64,000 bases of DNA, taken from Imbricaverruca yamaguchii (taxonomy: Eukaryota > Arthropoda > Thecostraca > Neoverrucidae). The DNA lies in the NCBI GenBank assembly GCA_034440575.1, contig JAOTOL010001603.1, forward strand, positions 250,001-314,000, given 5' to 3'. Position numbers and translations under genes: made by a program. Numbering within the stretch: position 1 is the stretch's first letter; each line of letters starts with the position of its first letter. Positions 34,322 through 45,580 of this stretch are shown piece by piece. The notes under the pieces are model-generated. The model searched no databases. It saw nothing but the letters and a program-made list of their open reading frames with translations, and was not told where the DNA came from.

Positions 34322-34548
34322 GAGGTCACAAGTGCGAGACATCATAAAACATCCACATTTATAACTTACGTTTCAGCCCATGAAGGACACAAAATTGGGT
34401 ACAAATTAATTTATACTTTAAACATATAAGTTATACTTCAGACATGTAATAATTTATAAAATGTTATAAAGGTCACTAGTACGAGACACCATAAAGCATT
34501 CATATTTATAACTTCCGTTCCAGCCCATGAAGGACATAACAATTGGGT
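34322..34548. repeat. Two copies of an 80-bp segment, 147 bp apart
   Basis: AGGTCACAAGTGCGAGACAT...CAGCCCATGAAGGACACAA at 34322-34400 recurs as AGGTCACTAGTACGAGACAC...CAGCCCATGAAGGACATAA at 34469-34548, with about 15 percent difference by eye. The sequence between the copies is AT-rich. Confidence 0.8.
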
Positions 34549-34639
34549 TTAAGCCGTTCACCGGATCGTAAGGATTGCCAGGCGCCAATAATGATGCCAG
34601 CACCACGCGTAGATCCAGAGGTGCAGGAAGTGGTGGGGC

Positions 34640-35105
34640 CTGGACACTCCCAATTTACCCAGAGGTGACAGCCAGCGGTGGGGCCCGGGCTCCTCCTTAC
34701 CCAGAGGTGCAGCCAGCGGTGGGGCCCGGGCTCCTCCTTACCCAGAGACACAGCCAACGATGGGGCCCGGGCACCTCCTTAACCAGAGGTGCAGCCGAGG
34801 GTGAGCCCCGGCACCCCTACTTATCCAGAAACGTGGTCAGAGATGGAGTCCGGTTTCCCTTACCCAAAGTCGCAGCCAGAGGTGTCCCACTGCCCACCCA
34901 GAGGTGTCCACTGCCCACCCAGAGGTATCCCACTACCCACCCAGAGGTATCCCACTACCCACCCAGAGGTGTCCCACTGCCCACCCAGAGGTATCCCACT
35001 ACCTACCCAGAGGTGTCCCACTGCCCACCCAGAGGTGTCCCACTACCTACCCAGAGGTGTCCCACTGCCCACCCAGAGGTGTCTCACTGCCCACCCAGAG
35101 GTGCA
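34640..35105. repeat. CCCAGAGGTG minisatellite, units of 35-45 then 22 bp
   Basis: Longer units (GTGCAGCCAGCGGTGGGGCC plus CGGGCTCCTCCTTACCCAGAG) at 34665-34880 pass into a regular 22-bp array (GTGTCCCACTGCCCACCCAGAG; GTGTCC alternates with GTATCC and CTGCC with CTACC) at 34880-35105. Confidence 0.9.
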
Positions 35106-35520
35106 GACAGGGGCCCGGACACAGCACAGCAACATCATACAAGTTATAATAGCACCACCCAACACGGCAACATCGCACACGTGCAAATTGCACCAAACAT
35201 CACAGCCACATCGCACATTGTGAAACTGTGCCGACCATTCGAGGAGTTCAAAGTCCGTGTGTCACACAATGGGGCGGCATTCCTCACAACTGCATACAAA
35301 CCGTGCAGCATTGCTCCTCGTCGTGCAATTACATTGCAACACGTACAATTGCTGGGAAGCAGGGGTGTCACCAAGGCCTGGCGCAATTTCCCAAGGTTTA
35401 TCGCTTTTTGGTGACAAAATTCCCAGAATCGCAAGGTCAGAATTATGCGCATGTGCTGCATGCCAAATGGTAGAATTCGATACGAATGACTATGTGTATA
35501 CAATTGCTACTTTCCATATG

Positions 35521-35523
<3 letters not shown>
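35106..35523. other. Unique stretch
   Basis: Short frames on plus and minus with no recognisable motif. AACATCA/CATCGCACA words repeat loosely at 35130-35225. Confidence 0.3.
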
Positions 35524-35619
<96 letters not shown>

Positions 35620-35628
35620 CACAGTGTT
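35524..35628. repeat. (CA)n microsatellite
   Basis: About 50 CA dinucleotides with one G substitution near 35613. Confidence 0.98.
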
Positions 35629-35639
35629 ATCGTGGTGGA

Positions 35640-36590
35640 TACCCTGAGTGGCTGCCGAATGACAGCGAGGCTACCCTGAGGTGTCGAGTGACAATGAGGC
35701 TATCCTGAGGTGTCGAGTGACAGCGAGGCTACCCTGAGGTGTCCAGTGACAGCGAGGCTACCCTGAGCTTCTGAGTGACAGCGAGGCTACCCTGAGGTGT
35801 CGAGTGACAGCGAGGCTACCCTGAGGTGTCGAGTGACAACGAGGCTACCCTGAGGTGTCGAGTGACAGCGAGGCTACCTTGAGCTGCCGAGTGACAGCGA
35901 GGCTACCCTGAGGTGTCCAGTGACAGCGAGACTACCCTGAGGTGTCCAGTGACAGCGAGGCTACCCTGAGGTGTCCAGTGACAGCGAGGCTACCCTGAGC
36001 TTCTGAGTGACAGCGAGGCTACCTTGAGCTGCCGAGTGACAGCGAGGCTACCCTGAGGTGTCCAGTGACAGTGAGGCTACCCTGAGGTGTCGAGTGACAG
36101 CGAGGCTACCCTGAGGTGTCGAGTGACAGCGAGGCTACCCTGAGGTGTCGAGTGACAGCGAGGCTACCCTGAGGTGTCCAGTGACAGTGAGGCTACCCTG
36201 AGGTGTCGAGTGACAGCGAGGCTACCCTGAGGTGTCGAGTGACAGCGAGGCTACCCTGAGGTGTCCAGTGACAGCGAGGCTACCCTGAGGTGTCGAGTGA
36301 CAGCGAGGCTACCCTGAGGTGTCGAGTGACAGCGAGGCTACCCTGAGGTGTCCAGTGACAGCGAGGCTACCCTGAGGTGTCCAGTGACAGCGAGACTACC
36401 CTGAGGTGTCCAGTGACAGCGAGGCTACCCTGAGGTGTCCAGTGACAGCGAGGCTACCCTGAGGTGTCCAGTGACAGCGAGGCTACCCTGAGGTGTCCAG
36501 TGACAGCGAGGCTACCCTGAGGTGTCGAGTGACAGCGAGGCTACCCTGAGGTGTCGAGTGACAGCGAGATTTTCCTGAGGTGCCGGGTGA
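35640..36590. repeat. Minisatellite, 29-bp unit, about 32 copies
   Basis: GTGACAGCGAGGCTACCCTG plus AGGTGTCGA or AGGTGTCCA. Variants AGCTTCTGA and AGCTGCCGA occur in pairs (35766/35999 and 35879/36027), showing that a block of about 150 bp has been duplicated within the array. Plus-strand stops (TGA) make it non-coding in most frames. Confidence 0.95.
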
Positions 36591-37864
36591 CCGGAACCAT
36601 CTCCATCAGCTAGGGGCCACTTTTGTCAGCCCAGGGGTCCCTCACGTCAGACCAGGGGTCCCTCACATTGGCTTAGGGGGCATACTATTATCGGCACTGG
36701 AGCCTTCTCCGGTCGCCCAAATGCCCCCTGGAGCGACATATTTATTGTGTGCTTCGTCACGGCCAATGTTAAAACACAGCGTGTTCAATGGCTCCCTTGG
36801 GTTCCCTGAGAATCCAGGGGTTGGAGGGAGGGCATGGCGCCAATCCCCTGGATCCGCCACTGGCACTGACTACCGCATCTGTCTGAACTTATCACTCCGC
36901 ACCACCTGACCGCATCGCCCCACATCACCCGATCGCATCACTTCATCACTTCACCTCACCTGCCACAGCTTCACACCGCTTGACCTCAGCACTTCTGGTC
37001 GGATGCACGCGCCTGACAGTCACACAGCGCAGTTCAGTCGCCTTCACAGCCCAACAGCGGCCGGCTGTACTGTGAGGCACGTGACGTGACCAAGCGCCAG
37101 CGCTATTCAACGTTCAGCACGGGCCGTGGCCGTGGACAATCCACTTGGGCGTGCGCTACAATCTCTCCGAAACGTCGACTTAGGTTTGGAAATGCGGAAT
37201 ATAGAACTGAGCGATAATGAAAACTATGTGCACTATATAGAATGGCACAGACTGGACGGCGCTGCTTCGATTAGGAAAAATTGATCGAAGGACAGGGCAA
37301 ATTGTGCATTGTTGAAATAAACCCCAAAAATCATGTACACTATTTCTGAATGCTAAGGATGTATAAGTATGTCTGACGGGAATAGCCACTGCCCTTCTTG
37401 CTGTTCAAGCCTTATTCTCAGTCTCAGTCTGGAGCCTTAGTTGTGGCGTAGCTGAGGGCCTTAGGAAGGATCCCAGCCCCGTAGGAATGCTGGGAAATAG
37501 GCATGCAGTTGACTGGCAGGGAAGACCATGCTAGCGCGATTAAAATTTCCCCTGCAGTCGGCATGCTATTCGAGGCGCCGCTGGACAGGCTGGACCGGGG
37601 AACTCTTGCTTAGCTGGACTTTGACCGGACACGGCCGGTGCCATGCGTTGGATCTCTAATAGATTCACTGCGTTTGAAAACTTACTTCATGTGCTAGCTC
37701 TTCATTGTATAATAATTCGTGTGATCTTCGCGGCGGATATATTTGTAAAAGCCGATAGCTATGCATTGCAAGAAGAACTGGACAATTAGAAGAAGAATAA
37801 CTGGACAGCCCCTGTTGATTACTTGTTATTTTACAAACCATCCAGCTTTCGTTGCCAGCAGACA
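36591..37864. other. Unique DNA with a possible transposon end
   Basis: 36600-36680 has short repeats of CAGGGGTCCCTCAC. At 36836-36866 the minus strand reads CAGTGGCGGATCCAGGGGAT, a word that I associate with termini of animal DNA transposons. No matching inverted copy was found nearby, so this is only a possibility. The rest shows no gene. Confidence 0.3.
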
Positions 37865-38200
37865 GTGACAGAGGAGGCCACCGAGAATACAGACGGTCAT
37901 GCAGCGTCCGGGATGTCAGCAGACGGCAACGGAAGCATCCGCCGAGATGTCAGCAGACGGCAACAGAGGCAGCCGTCGAGATGTCAGCAGACGGCAACAG
38001 AGGCAGCCGCTGAGATGTCAGCAGACGGCAACAGAGGCAGCCGCCGAGATGTCAGCAGACGGCAACAGAGGCAGCCGCTGAGATGTCAGCAGACGGCAAT
38101 AGAAATCAAAATATCAGCAACTGCTGAGATGTCCGCAGACGGCAACAGAGGCGACCTCCGGAATATCAGCAGACGGCAACAGAAGCAACCGCCGAGATTG
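37865..38200. repeat. Minisatellite, 34-bp unit, about 9 copies
   Basis: ATGTCAGCAGACGGCAACAG plus AGGCAGCCGCCGAG; units at 37981, 38015 and 38049, with diverged units at 37865-37950 and 38100-38200. Confidence 0.9.
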
Positions 38201-38422
38201 CCGTCACCTGGAGGTGAATCGTTCTCACCTGTTTTCACCTCTCACCCTCCAGAAATAACCGGCGATCATATTGCGCAGCGGGGTGAAGCGGGAGGACCCT
38301 TCCCTTCAATAGGTCAATAGACATCTCATGGGGAACTTTCACCCACATACCATTGTTTTGAAGCTTGCAGAATGGATTGCAAGTCTTATAGCGAATAGTT
38401 TGCAAAGTGCGGCATTTTAGCT

Positions 38423-38435
38423 GACGATTGCACCG
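38423..38435. repeat. Left target-site duplication of the 7-kb LINE
   Basis: GACGATTGCACCG matches GACGATTGCATCG at 45581-45593 (12 of 13). These positions coincide with the element's 3' tail and its 5' C run. Confidence 0.85.
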
Positions 38436-38542
38436 AGTTAGTTAGTTATTTGGGCTTTAGGGCGCATCGACCATGTTGAGCATGTAGCGCCCATAACTGT
38501 GTTCCTGTCTACCTAGGTTTTATGTTCCGTCCAGGATTACCT
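38436..38542 (-). other. 3' end of the LINE with AACT tail
   Basis: On the minus strand it reads GGGCGCTACATGCTCAACAT then GGTCGATGCGCCCTAAAGCC and CAAATAACTAACTAACT. This segment is the part shared with the SINE at 20994-21157 and the fragment at 33552. It is the likely reverse transcriptase recognition end. Confidence 0.75.
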
Positions 38543-38872
38543 TCACGTTTTAGGGGCACTCACTATGCCCAAACAAGGGTGATATATATACCTCCCCGGA
38601 TATGTGACAGCAAATCGCATTTGCGAAAGAAACTCGAATAGTTGTCCATTCTGAATCACACGTGACCCATCACCAAGAAGATTTGTCATCGTCAGTGCGG
38701 ATACCTCTCTTCCAAAGTGTCGTCTTCGTTCGGTTGCAAAACGAGGGCACACCACAGGGATGTGTCGGACCGTTAATGGGGCATCACAACGAGCGCACAT
38801 CGGTCTCTCCTGATTCTGCAGTAGGTAGACGTGGGTGGCATAGGTGACTCCTATCCGTATCCTGGCGAGCAC
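38543..38872 (-). pseudogene. LINE ORF2 C-terminal Cys/His segment
   Basis: Frame of about 110 codons starting in LARIRIG. It holds CARCDAPLTVRHIPVVC, a C-x2-C-x7-H-x4-C pattern found at the C-terminus of many I/Jockey-type ORF2 proteins after RNase H. The frame differs from the RNase H frame upstream, so a shift lies between 38872 and 39050. Confidence 0.85.
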
Positions 38873-38999
38873 TACTTTCTCCTTCCGTGAAATTCTTGAC
38901 GATGACTCCCACCGCCCTATATTTGGTTTAATGGTTCTCAGTTTGTTTCGGCCAGTTAAGTTCCAAAGATATTAACGTTTTTCCTGGAAGAACGTACTA

Positions 39000-39889
39000 A
39001 TTGTCTGGCCGAGGTGTGCTGCGGGGAAAGGAAGCGAACGGGTGTAATGGCTTCGCGCAGCACGTTTCGCTGATTGGTCAGCCAACTCGTTTCCAGCTAT
39101 TCCGACGTGGCTGGGTATCCAGGAAAGTGTTACACTTTTCCCGCTCGTTTAAGCTTAGTCAGTCGCACTACAACATTCTGCACTATGGGGTCACGTCTTT
39201 ATCGCACTAAGGCTACTTAGAGAGTCAGAGAGTATGACGTGGTTAATATTGTTCCCTACTTCGATGAAGCACAATGCCTTCGTAATTGCCATGAGTTCAA
39301 CGGTGTAAACCGTTGCATGAGGAGGCAGAGTAAACGATCTGGTGATGACTCCACTTACAAATGCACAACCTACACCGTCAACAGTTTTCGACCCGTCTGT
39401 GTAGGTGGCAGTACATGTGTGGTAGGTGTCAATATGTTCTATGGCTTTCTGTCGGAACAATTCCGGGATAAGTTCGTCTTTATGAGCCTCAGACAGGACC
39501 ATGTCCACTGACGGATGCACCAGTTCCCAAGGGGGAACGGGCAGCGTTGTCATCTTCCGAATGCTGCGCAGCTGGGTACCACTGCCTACCACTAGCTCAC
39601 GCAACCGTACACAGAATGGGGGCAGAACATTGCGACGTGCAACACTGAACAGTGCAAGCGTGCGGTGCCCAAACAGGGCCTTGTATGCCGGATTCAAGGG
39701 AAATTGTCTAATCCTGCAGGCGTACTGGAGTCCCAACTTGTCTCGTCTCAGGGCAAGCGGTGCCTCATCAGCATCTGCTAGAAGGCTTGCTGTCGGAATG
39801 GTACGGAATGCTCCCGTTGCTATACGCAGGGCGGCATGGTGAACAGTGTTAAGAATGCGTTTGTTCGAGGCACCGCTTGCCATAGTCAA
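39000..39889 (-). pseudogene. LINE ORF2 RNase H domain
   Basis: The main frame (39191-39889, about 232 codons) begins with the RT-RNase H linker and contains YTDGSK (first catalytic Asp, about residue 167), YTVELMAI (Glu) and ILSDSLSSL (second Asp). After a frame change near 39190 the sequence continues at about 39050-39115 with IPSHVGIAGNELADQSAK, which supplies the final His and Asp. All four acidic positions of RNase H are therefore visible, though not in one frame. The domain removes RNA from the RNA-DNA hybrid during copying. Confidence 0.88.
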
Positions 39890-41602
39890 GATTCGACCGG
39901 ATCAGCGACGGGTAGAGAAGTAAGAGGGTTACCCTATCTGGCCCGTAGGCAGTGCGGACAACACACTTCATGATGTTGAGAGACTTGGAGCATTTTTCCC
40001 GCAGTGCTTTCAGATGGTCCTTGTATGTAAGGCGGCGATGAAACATCATGCCCCAAAACCTAGCTGCCGGCTGAATTGGAATATCCTCCCCATAGAGCTT
40101 TATTTTCAAGTCCTGGCAACTACGGCGGCGACAAGAATGCATTCCAACAGTTTTCTGTGTATAAAGCGGAAACCATTCAAATTGCCCCACTTTTTTTAAG
40201 CTGAGATGTAGCGAGCTGCAGCCGTCTTTCCATGAAAGATGAACGTGATGCCGAACACCAAATTGCCACATCATCGACGAATAACGACTTCGCAATGCCA
40301 CAAGGCAGACAATCTCCTATGTCGTTAACCATCAATGCGAATACAGCCACACTTAGAACGCTTCCCTGCGGCACACCGTCGACCTGCGTCAACCGATCTG
40401 ACATTGAGTTTCCAATACGGACACGAATTGTTCGGTCTGTGAGAAAGTTCTGAACGAAACGTCCCATAAAACGCATACCACACTTCCAAAGCTTCAAAAG
40501 AATGGCTCGTATGCTTGTCGTGTCGTAGGCGACCTCCATGTCAAAGAACACTGCCCCTAAATGCCATTTTTCCTTAAAGCTGGTGCGAATCGCGGTATCT
40601 AGCGTCAGTAGGTGGTCAAGTGTGGACCGGTTCTTCCTAAAACCAAACTGGGCGTAGCTAAAAAAGTTATGTTGTTCCAGGAGCCACGTGAGGCGCACAC
40701 TCACCATCTTCTCCATCAGTTTACACAAACATGACGTCAGGAATATCGGTCGGTAGTGCAAGGGGTCAAAACCGGTCTTGTCAGGCTTCAATATAGGAAT
40801 GATAGTCGCTTCACGCCAAGAATGTGGAAATCTGCCGCTCATCCAACGAAAGTTGTAACATGCTAAAAGTGCTTCAAGTCCAGATGTGGGCAGGTGTCTG
40901 AGCATTTCATTATGTATGCTGCCCGGTCCCTCGGCCACAGGGCGCATTACAGCAATTTGTGAGGTTAGCTCATCCATCGAGAATGGCCCATTATAGCTAT
41001 GTGTTTCAGTGGTGGTAAAATCGATTTTCGATGCTTCGGAGCGAGTCGCGTGTTGACTAAGCGTGAAATTTAAATCGCATCTCAGCGAGGGTGCGAGCAA
41101 TAATGTTCGCCACGTCCAGGGGTTATGTGATAGTGTCACCTGCGACGTGCAACACTGGCAGTGGCGTTGATCTAGAGCGTCCGGATATTCGTTTTATCTA
41201 GGATCATACCTGTATCGTAGGGGTGAGTCGGTTCAGCTTACCAACATATTGTAGCCATGACGCTCTCTTGGCTTCCCGGATAGTACGCCGTGCGGCTGCC
41301 CTGGCTTGTTGGAAAGCGATCAGGTTTACCGACGTATTGTTGCGGTCAAAGTTTCGGAAAGCATGTCGGCGAACACGAATGGCCTCCCGACATTGTTCCG
41401 TCCAACACGGCACGTGCGCTCGTCGAGGTTTGCCAGAAGTACGTGGGATACACCTTGCTGCATAATCCAAAACCATTGAGGTGTAAATCCTCCATAGATA
41501 TGGCGCTACCATTCCTGTTTTGAATAAAAATGTCTTCCAATTTCCAGGAAAAATCAGGCCAGTCAGCCTTCTTGCAGTTCCAGCGTTGTGGTCTTGTGCC
41601 AA
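39849..41602 (-). pseudogene. LINE ORF2 reverse transcriptase
   Basis: Three overlapping minus frames. 41204-41602 is the endonuclease-RT linker, with VPCWTEQCREAI and RAAARRTIREAKRASWLQYV. 40177-41139 is the catalytic RT, with RPIFLTSCLCKLMEKM, FGFRKNRST, FFDMEVAYD (first catalytic Asp), VPQGSVLSVAVF and LFVDDVAIW (FVDD catalytic pair). 39849-40301 is the thumb, with FWGMMFHRRLTYKDHL and LIRSNLDYG. The total length suits I/Jockey-type RT. Shifts between the frames (about 41170 and 40190) inactivate this copy unless they are sequence errors. Confidence 0.93.
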
Positions 41603-41635
41603 GGTTGGCTACATTGGTAAACTGAAGCCAAACCT

Positions 41636-42267
41636 GAAATGATCGCTACCTCTAGGATCTGAGTCAACAGACCAGTCTAAAGATTCTACCAACTGCGGGC
41701 TGGCCACGCTAATGTCCAGGGCGGATGTACTTCCTGATGGTAATGCTATGTGAGTATGCGTGCCTGTATTAAGTAAGCATAGCGACTCCTCGATGAGGAA
41801 CGTGTCAAGTCGTCGCCCACGAGTATTACTGATAGCGCACCCCCAAGTTGTGTGGTGTGCGTTGAAGTCACCCAGGAGTAAAATGGGAGAAGGGAGTTCG
41901 ACGAGCAGGCGTCCAAGTTCTGATGAGGGTAACGGTCCGCCATGGGGGAGTTAGATCGAACAAATGCTGATATGTCTATGTCCGAAGAACACCCTTGGTG
42001 CCACCGCTTGCAGGTTCGTCCGCAGAGTAAGCGGAAGCGCAGGAGAACTGTGATGGACAGCCACCAGGACACCCCATGTGCCACTGTGTCTGTTGGATTG
42101 TCCTTACGAAAAATCTGATAGTCTCTTAAATAAATCGGGTTTCTGGCTAAAAGCTTCGTCTCCTACAGACATACGGCTAAAGGGGTGTGCTCACACATGA
42201 TGACTTTAAATTCCTCCAAACTGGTCCCCACACCCCTACAGGTCCATTGTAAAACTACTGATGACAT
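41636..42267 (-). pseudogene. LINE ORF2 N-terminal endonuclease (EEP family)
   Basis: ORF2 begins at an ATG at 42267 with MSSVVLQWTCRGVG, equivalent to the usual WNCRG start. Within 40 codons the expected CLQETKL motif has become CL-stop-ETKL (CAG to TAG). The middle is shifted in frame. The C-terminal half is open and shows LLGDFNAHHTTWG (about 41860), SALDISVASP and RGSDHF (about 41640), the catalytic Asp/Asn and Ser-Asp-His motifs of the exonuclease-endonuclease-phosphatase fold. This enzyme nicks the target DNA for priming. Confidence 0.88.
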
Positions 42268-42429
42268 GGCTGACTAGGCTCGACTAGATGCAACTGAAAG
42301 AGTGAGCCGTAGGATATCTTCCTGACATGCCTTCTCGAGAGGCCGTCTGAAGGAAAATGGTTGACAAGAGTTAACTATGGCGCGAGAACTAGGAGTAGTT
42401 AAGATACTTAAAAACAAAACAAAAAACAG

Positions 42430-43837
42430 CTAGAGCCCTGGCTCCGTCCTCCGCCCAAGAGAGGGGACCTCTGGCAAGCCGGAAGTTCCAGCCCGGTCCG
42501 CCCCCAGGGACTGAGTCCTTGGGCGGGAACTTGGCGACTCACCCCCTGGTGGAGAGCCCGATGGTGGTAGGCCTCGCTTTCGGGGCCCCAGACGGGGCGG
42601 GGATGGAGGAGGGCCCATCTCATTGTGGGATGGAGCCGGTCCCTCCACTCGCCGTCGTGGCGATGGGGTGGCCGGCCTCCGAGGAGGGGCCTTCTCGGCT
42701 TCTTGGCGACTCCTCTCGCAGGCCCTTTCCATCTGGACAAGACGCGCTCGCTTTGCCTCGCGGGCGCGTCTCTCGGCTTCCTGGTAGTGGAGGTTGATGT
42801 CTTGAATTTTGGTTCGTCGTCGGGGTAGTTGTGTAGGTGCGGAGGTGGAAGTCGAGGGTGGGGGCGAGGCCTGGCTCACGGGAAGGGGAGGAGGTTCAGG
42901 TAGGGAGGAAGTGGAGAGGAGAGACTTGGGGATGGTGCTGGGGGATGTGGTGGTGGGGGGGGGGACATTGGCGGGGGAACGGGACGTGGGAGATGGGGAT
43001 TTCGGGGTAGGTGATGAAGTAGATGGGGCGGTCCTAGGATTGGGCTGAGAGGACCGAGGAGGCCTCTTGGACCGTTGGACCAGGGTCCAACTCCCCACCC
43101 TCGAGGGTTGATCTGGGAGGGGGCTCAGATGGGCGAGCTGGGCATCCACTCGTAGAGGGTGGGACCTCAGCCGCCTCACTGTCATGTCGGGTTGGCTGCA
43201 CTTGCCTTCCAGGCGAAGACAGGGGATCCCAAAAGATCGCAGCAGGGTCATCAGCTGAGCTATGAGTTCAAATGCCGTGTCGGACTGTATTTGTTCCGGG
43301 CCTACCAGATATTTTCTTGCGAGTATGTTGTGTGGTTGTAGAGCCTTGTTGAGCCTTTGTTGCGTACGACACCCTTGGGTGAGCTGTCTCGTATAATTCA
43401 CGCGCCTCCCGAAATGTAATCTTCCTGGAAAATTTAATTGAAACTATCTCCTCTTCAAGAAAAACTGGACAAGAACGGTCGTAAGCAGTGTGGGAGTTTT
43501 TGGTTCGGGCCACAGTTAGAACAGTTTGGGCTCCCTGCTTCGCATTTGTCTCTAGCGTGCTCTGTTGAGCCGCATCTTCCACACGTCTCACGATTCCTAC
43601 AATACTGAGAAGTATGACCGAAACGGGAATACCGGAACATCTCATCGAGTTGGGGACAAATACACGGATCTTGACGCGGACGTATCCAACGTTGATGAAT
43701 TCAGGGAGATCAGTCGTGTGAAATGTTAAAAAGAAATTGTCAGTTCGTTGTATTTCTTGCCCTTTCCTAATCGTGATCCGACGCGCCTCTACCACCCCCC
43801 ACTCTGCCAAGCCATCCACAATGTCAGCGTCCGTCAC
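42430..43837 (-). pseudogene. LINE ORF1 (gag-like, zinc knuckle), C-terminal part
   Basis: The first frame starts near 43837 with DADIVDGLAEWGVVEARRI and FVLTF-like FFLTFHTTDLPEFINVGYVR, the RNA-binding domain typical of this ORF1 class. It then shifts (about 43640) into a frame with degenerate zinc knuckles (FGHTSQYCRNRETCGRCG, EHARDKC, CSNCG), where some Cys residues are already replaced. It shifts back near 43455 to SCPVFLEEEIVSIK and FREARELYE. The last 323-codon frame (42430-43401) is proline/serine-rich with a charged helical stretch (EAERRAREAKRARLVQMERA). ORF1 proteins bind the element RNA. Confidence 0.85.
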
Positions 43838-44468
43838 ATCCCTGAGGTCATAACAGTTGATAACGCCTCTAGAGTTATTTTTCTTATTGTGTGGAAGAAC
43901 TTGGATTTTTACGGCGACCGTTCACCTACCACCTTCATTCCGCACAGTGTATCTGAATTCCGTTGCCTCCATCGCCCTCCTCGAGTCATCTGTCGTGTTA
44001 AATTCCACCTCCAGGCCTCCGTCTCTAAGTTTTTGACTCCTCAGTACCATTCCCATCCTGTCGCACGCATCTTTTCTTTGAAATGGTGTAAGTGATGATA
44101 GACTTTTATGGCCCCTCCCCCCCTTTTATCTCCCCGCCCCCGGGGGGAACGGGCGCAAAGCTGGCACGGGGCCCAACGGTTCCCCCCTTTCCCCCGCCGC
44201 CCCCTTTTTTCCCCCCCCCCCCCCCCACTAAAAAAAAATTAATTTTTCCGAGGAAGAAAAAATTTGTTTTTTTTCCCCCTTCTCCCCCCCCCCCCCCCCC
44301 CCCCCACAAAAAAACCCCTTATTTTTTTTTGGGGGGGGGGGGCCGCCGCCGCCGCGGTTTTTTTTTTTTTTTGTTTCTCGCAACGTCCCTCCGGGAAAAA
44401 AAAAAAAAAAAAAAAAAGGGGGGGGGGGAAGGAAAGGAAGGGATAAAAAAAATTTTTTGCATAGAAAA

Positions 44469-44525
<57 letters not shown>

Positions 44526-44582
44526 AAAAAAAAAAAAAAAAAAAAAAAATAAAAAAAAAAACAAAAAAAAAACAAAAAAAAA

Positions 44583-44621
<39 letters not shown>

Positions 44622-44846
44622 TTAAAAAAAAAAACATTTTAAAAATAAAAAAAAAAAAAATCTCATCTTGACGTTTATCCCCTCCCGGGCTACACCCGGC
44701 CCCCTTCGCCTAAAACCCCCGAAAACCCCCCCCGCGCGCCGGGACAACCCCCCGTCCATTTTTGCGCTGACTTTTTTTGGGTTGAAAAAATTTACTCTCT
44801 TCTACAGACTTGATAATCAGAATGCGTGGCGTGGGAAGACTGGCAT
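43838..44846 (-). pseudogene. LINE ORF1 N-terminal part, with corrupted consensus
   Basis: 43840-44090 reads VLRSQKLRDGGLEVEFNTTD in one minus frame, as expected upstream of the RNA-binding domain. 44790-44846 reads ILIIKSVEES near a possible ATG at 44846. Between them lies homopolymer-rich sequence that cannot be translated sensibly. The start codon is inferred from position only. Confidence 0.6.
44100..44790. other. Abnormal homopolymer block, likely poor consensus
   Basis: Runs of C, T, G and A of 8 to over 50 bases follow one another. The A-rich core 44474-44660 is broken only by single T or C bases, and mixed G/C/T blocks fill 44100-44440. The block falls in the middle of an otherwise readable ORF1. 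This looks like low-quality long-read consensus with inflated homopolymers, and less like real biology. Confidence 0.7.
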
Positions 44847-44869
44847 GTTGATTGTTCTGTCCCCTACTG

Positions 44870-45580
44870 GAGGGAACAGGGAGTTGTTTTTGTGTTTGTG
44901 ATTGCCATGTGTTTATTTGGTTTCTGCTCCTCAGGCGCCCCACCCCTTAGGGGCCCTACCGGGGGAACGCCTGAGTCCCGCGAACGGGAGGTCGCTAGGG
45001 GCCCGAGGAGCTATACGGGGCAGGCAGTGCCTTCGTCCGACCGGGAGAGAGAGACTCACCACCCCGACCGGAATCCAGCACCGCCCACCCCTTGACCCCG
45101 GCCGGCCGGGCCATCAGGCACTGGGAAGATTCAAAAGCCCCCGGCCCGAGGCGACCAGCCACTTGGCCCGCGTGAGGCCCCACGGGCCCGCCCGCCCCTC
45201 CTGGATATCGGAACCAAAGAGGTGTGTTGGTCCCCCGTCACAACTAGCACCGTGCGACGGGGGACCTCAACCTCCAGGACTCCGTCAACCCCGGGGGACG
45301 GGCCGAGGGGGCGCGGCTACCCCGATAAAACGGAGCTGGTGAGCATGACTGGGGAAGCTTCCCTGCCTGATCATAGTAGGGATAGTTGGTGTTGCAGGGC
45401 CAGGTGAAGGACATGGAATGGGATTGAGATGGGCATTGGAATGGGAGCGTATGGATGGAAGGACAAGTGAGCCACTCTTAGTCTGACCTCTCCCCGGCCG
45501 CCTGGTGGTCTGGCCACCGGATCCTTGAGGCACGCAATCCCCTCACCACGTAAAGGTGATGCCTCGTCGGGGGGGGGGGG
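44870..45580 (-). other. 5' untranslated region of the LINE
   Basis: GC-rich sequence with no coding motif that lies between the right target-site copy and the ORF1 start. On the minus strand it begins with a C run (complement of the G run at 45569-45580), then GACGAGGCATCACCTTTACG. I-type LINEs have internal promoters here; no promoter motif is claimed. Confidence 0.7.

Larger units (their letters stand above)
38436..45580 (-). mobile_element. Full-length I/Jockey-type LINE, about 7.1 kb
   Basis: A non-LTR retrotransposon on the minus strand. The order is 5' untranslated region (45580 to about 44850), gag-like ORF1 (about 44846 to 42430), ORF2 from an ATG at 42267 with apurinic-type endonuclease, reverse transcriptase, RNase H and a C-terminal Cys/His motif ending at 38543, then a 3' region finishing in AACTAACTAACT at 38436. 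The 13-bp duplications on both sides show that both ends are present, which is uncommon because most LINE copies are 5'-truncated. Frames are broken in several places: ORF1 at least twice, ORF2 by a stop in the endonuclease and by shifts near 41170, 40190, 39890 and 39180. Some breaks may be sequence errors, given the poor consensus in 44100-44790. Such elements copy themselves by target-primed reverse transcription. Confidence 0.93.

Noticed and set aside
36836..36866. Transposon terminus CAGTGGCGGATCC on the minus strand
   Set aside because: No inverted partner or target duplication found nearby; kept only as a remark.
37865..38320. Gln/Arg-rich plus frame of 165 codons
   Set aside because: Mostly the 34-bp array read in shifting frames.
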